32,497 nt of DNA from JAVVEH01 sp032251435 (GTDB lineage: Bacteria > Verrucomicrobiota > Lentisphaeria > Oligosphaerales > MVZH01): positions 1 to 32,497 of the forward strand of contig JAVVEH010000046.1 of the NCBI GenBank assembly GCA_032251435.1. The letters are read 5' to 3'. This document shows, one piece after another, positions 31,901 through 32,497 of the stretch. Numbering within the stretch: the first letter of the stretch is position 1; each line of letters starts with the position of its first letter. The notes beneath the pieces were generated by a model, which worked only from the letters and a program-made list of their open reading frames with translations, had not been told where the DNA came from and made no database searches. The position numbers and the translations under genes are program-made.

Positions 31901-32124
31901 GGCGCTTTGACCATGGCCCCAATGCGTATGGAGTCCTCGTGGATGACATCCTTGTAGGCTTCCGCGTAGCCCTGCCGGTTCATCACATCCCAGCCCAACG
32001 CTTCAAAGAAGGGATCGACAAATTCGCGGCGCACCTGCGTCTCGTTGTACTTGCCGGAACGGTAGGAGGAAAGGTTCCGCTCAAATCGTTCGACAAGTTC
32101 CTTGACGCTATCAGGGGCTGGCAT
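28960..32124 (-). CDS. Type IIG-like restriction-modification enzyme (Eco57I-type methylase with nuclease domain)
   Basis: The 1054-residue protein joins cleavage and methylation in one chain. The N-terminus has a PD-(D/E)xK nuclease like HsdR-N, with Asp76 in KAPDYCFR and Glu90-x-Lys92 in FFLETKKPS. A helical linker follows. The adenine methyltransferase core has motif I DPACGSGSFLIGAYQHL near residue 400 and motif IV NPPYVRI near residue 583. The C-terminal part is a target-recognition region of the TaqI-C type (VADIFVGLQTSADKIFVV, PLKYLLGMLNSKL) and ends in a coiled coil. It would cut unmethylated foreign DNA. All parts are intact. The ATG at 32124 has only a weak GAG-type ribosome-binding site and TATATT about 18 bases before it, so the leader may be very short. 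Confidence 0.9.
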   Translation of the reverse strand: MPAPDSVKELVERFERNLSSYRSGKYNETQVRREFVDPFFEALGWDVMNRQGYAEAYKDVIHEDSIRIGAMVKAPDYCFRIGGTRKFFLETKKPSVNIKADTHPAYQLRRYAWSAKLPLSILTDFEEFAVYDCRARPVQSDKASKSRIMYLKFDEYIDRWDEIAAIFAREAILKGSFDKFADSAKGKRGTAEVDDEFLKEIESWREILAKNIALRNPRISSRELNFAVQRTIDRLVFLRICEDRGIEPYGRLQALGNGVRTYPRLCELFRMADDRYNSGLFHFKTEKGRADTPDELSLTLSVDDKVLKALLKRMYYPESPYEFSVLPADILGQVYERFLGKVIRLTAGHQAKIEEKPEVRKAGGVYYTPTYIVDYIVENTVGKLLAGSTPKKASKLRILDPACGSGSFLIGAYQHLLDWHRDWYVKDNPEKYARGKTPVLYQGRGEEWKLTTAERKRILINNIYGVDIDQQAVEVTKLSLLLKVLEGESEQTLSNQLMLFNERALPDLGGNIKCGNSLIGPDFYTTGQPTLFDMEETYRINAFDWEAEFPEILNRKDQSSLKLRPASAKGVKEEDKGGFDAVIGNPPYVRIQAMKEWAPTEVDFCRQRYRSASAGNYDIYTVFVEKGLALLNSVGCLGFILPSKFFNAKYGRPLRGIIAEGQHLAHVVHFGAQQVFPGVATYTCLMFLDKSGADECFFVKVNDLGAWRRDLMGIAEPEGPPDRIEMNEAAAVYRVRQIKTDSQTTSGKIPAKLIGDDEWNFAVGKNAKLLERIHREKTKLGDVADIFVGLQTSADKIFVVSDEDRIEQRLTRPLLLTGHLSAYAPPVASARIVFPYQILNNVAQLMPPDFMAQHCPEGWFYLNKHRNTLMNRENGKWRHDAWYAFGRSQNLTKMDAPKLIIQVTALKPTVMLDENGICMTGGGSGPFYGVRPKMEGMPLKYLLGMLNSKLFGMIIRAQSTDLRGGYIKFSKQYIETAPIAFSKNDPRNDRLVALVERMLELNKQLQAAKTAHDKTVLQRQIDATDAQIDRLVYELYDLTDEEINIVEDSGRRQA

Positions 32125-32271
32125 GAATCATTTCTCACAAAATATAGGGGGAGGCGCTACAAAAGACTCAAGTTTCAGAAGAGCGGCCATCCGGGGGCAT
32201 TTCCATTTCCCGCTCCGAAAAGTCTGAAACTTGATTACTGAGCACTGATGTGTCACGGCCTAGCCATTGTG

Positions 32272-32396
32272 CGAGGTTTGAAACCTCGCTCCGAACAGGA
32301 AGAGACAAGGTCATTGAGCATGCAACCATGTTCGACTGCTCAACACGGATGCATCCGAGACGGATGCGCTCCATGGACCGTTTTCGTCTCGAAAAC
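32272..32396. repeat. Cluster of four perfect stem-loops
   Basis: Within 125 bases there are four perfect hairpins: CGAGGTTT-G-AAACCTCG (32272-32288), TTGAGCA/TGCTCAA (32314-32343), GCATCCG-AGA-CGGATGC (32351-32367) and GTTTTCG-TCT-CGAAAAC (32380-32396). The short word GTCTCG or its complement CGAGAC recurs near 32356, 32386 and 32409. No coding sequence is supported in 32125-32497, upstream of the restriction enzyme gene. The rest of that 373-base stretch holds only the weak promoter elements near 32145. Confidence 0.55.
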
Positions 32397-32497
32397 AGCC
32401 GTCTCGACCAGTCAAAAACCGCTGGCTCATCATTCTTGTTTCAGAAAGATCCAAAGCACCTCTCTTTCGATATTCGTTATTCCCTGTTCATCTGTTC

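Noticed and set aside
30865..32241. A 458-codon plus-strand reading frame over the restriction enzyme gene
   Set aside because: It lies opposite the nuclease and methylase domains with clear motifs; its composition is that of an antisense shadow in GC-rich DNA.
32168..32374. A 68-codon minus-strand frame upstream of the restriction enzyme gene
   Set aside because: It runs through the perfect hairpins, has no ribosome-binding site and no recognisable sequence; a control protein would be expected to show a helix-turn-helix.

Overview
The window reads as about 32.5 kb of chromosome from a Gram-negative bacterium, most likely of the PVC group (Verrucomicrobiota, Kiritimatiellota or Lentisphaerota). 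That placement is an inference. It rests on HflK/HflC homologues clustered with a third SPFH gene, a P-type ATPase and an ABC ATPase, on a tandem nucleoside diphosphate kinase, on a TMTC-like membrane/TPR protein and on CsgG-like secreted proteins. No rRNA, tRNA, CRISPR array or complete insertion sequence was seen.

The left half (1-20.2 kb) looks like core genome. A rightward ADP-ribosylglycohydrolase gene converges on a leftward lipoprotein gene. A leftward run follows, read from about 10.3 kb down to 2.7 kb: panB, panC, a membrane/TPR protein, a two-domain NDP kinase whose first domain has lost its active site, a stand-alone 5'-3' exonuclease and a ROK sugar kinase. Two rightward genes, a Thr/Lys-repeat tail-anchored protein and thioredoxin, converge on an RRM RNA-binding protein gene. 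Clear terminators sit on both strands between thioredoxin and the RRM gene. Next is a tightly packed leftward operon from 20.2 to 12.9 kb: a seven-helix SPFH protein, hflC, hflK, a CPC-type metal P-type ATPase and an ABC ATPase with no permease. These genes probably build a membrane SPFH assembly next to metal transport.

The right part (20.5-32.1 kb) is accessory. A decayed defence-like cluster comes first: a HEPN putative RNase, an XRE regulator with a candidate autoregulatory operator, an ImmA/IrrE peptidase gene broken by two in-frame stops, and only the first 98 codons of a helicase-type protein. Beyond it, a 232/227-bp direct repeat (22646-22877 and 27074-27300) brackets two secreted CsgG/LpoB-like genes. 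The larger of these ends in what appears to be an archaemetzincin domain that has lost every catalytic residue but keeps its four-cysteine zinc site. Then come a cytosolic SIMPL-domain protein, an ORF6N/PLD-like protein and a large type IIG-like restriction-modification enzyme. The last two overlap by 4 bp. The window ends in a non-coding stretch packed with perfect small hairpins.

The most novel-looking items are the repeat-bracketed CsgG/pseudo-archaemetzincin pair, the repeat itself, the Thr-hydrophobic-Lys repeat protein, the half-dead tandem NDP kinase, and the decayed HEPN/XRE/ImmA/helicase cluster.
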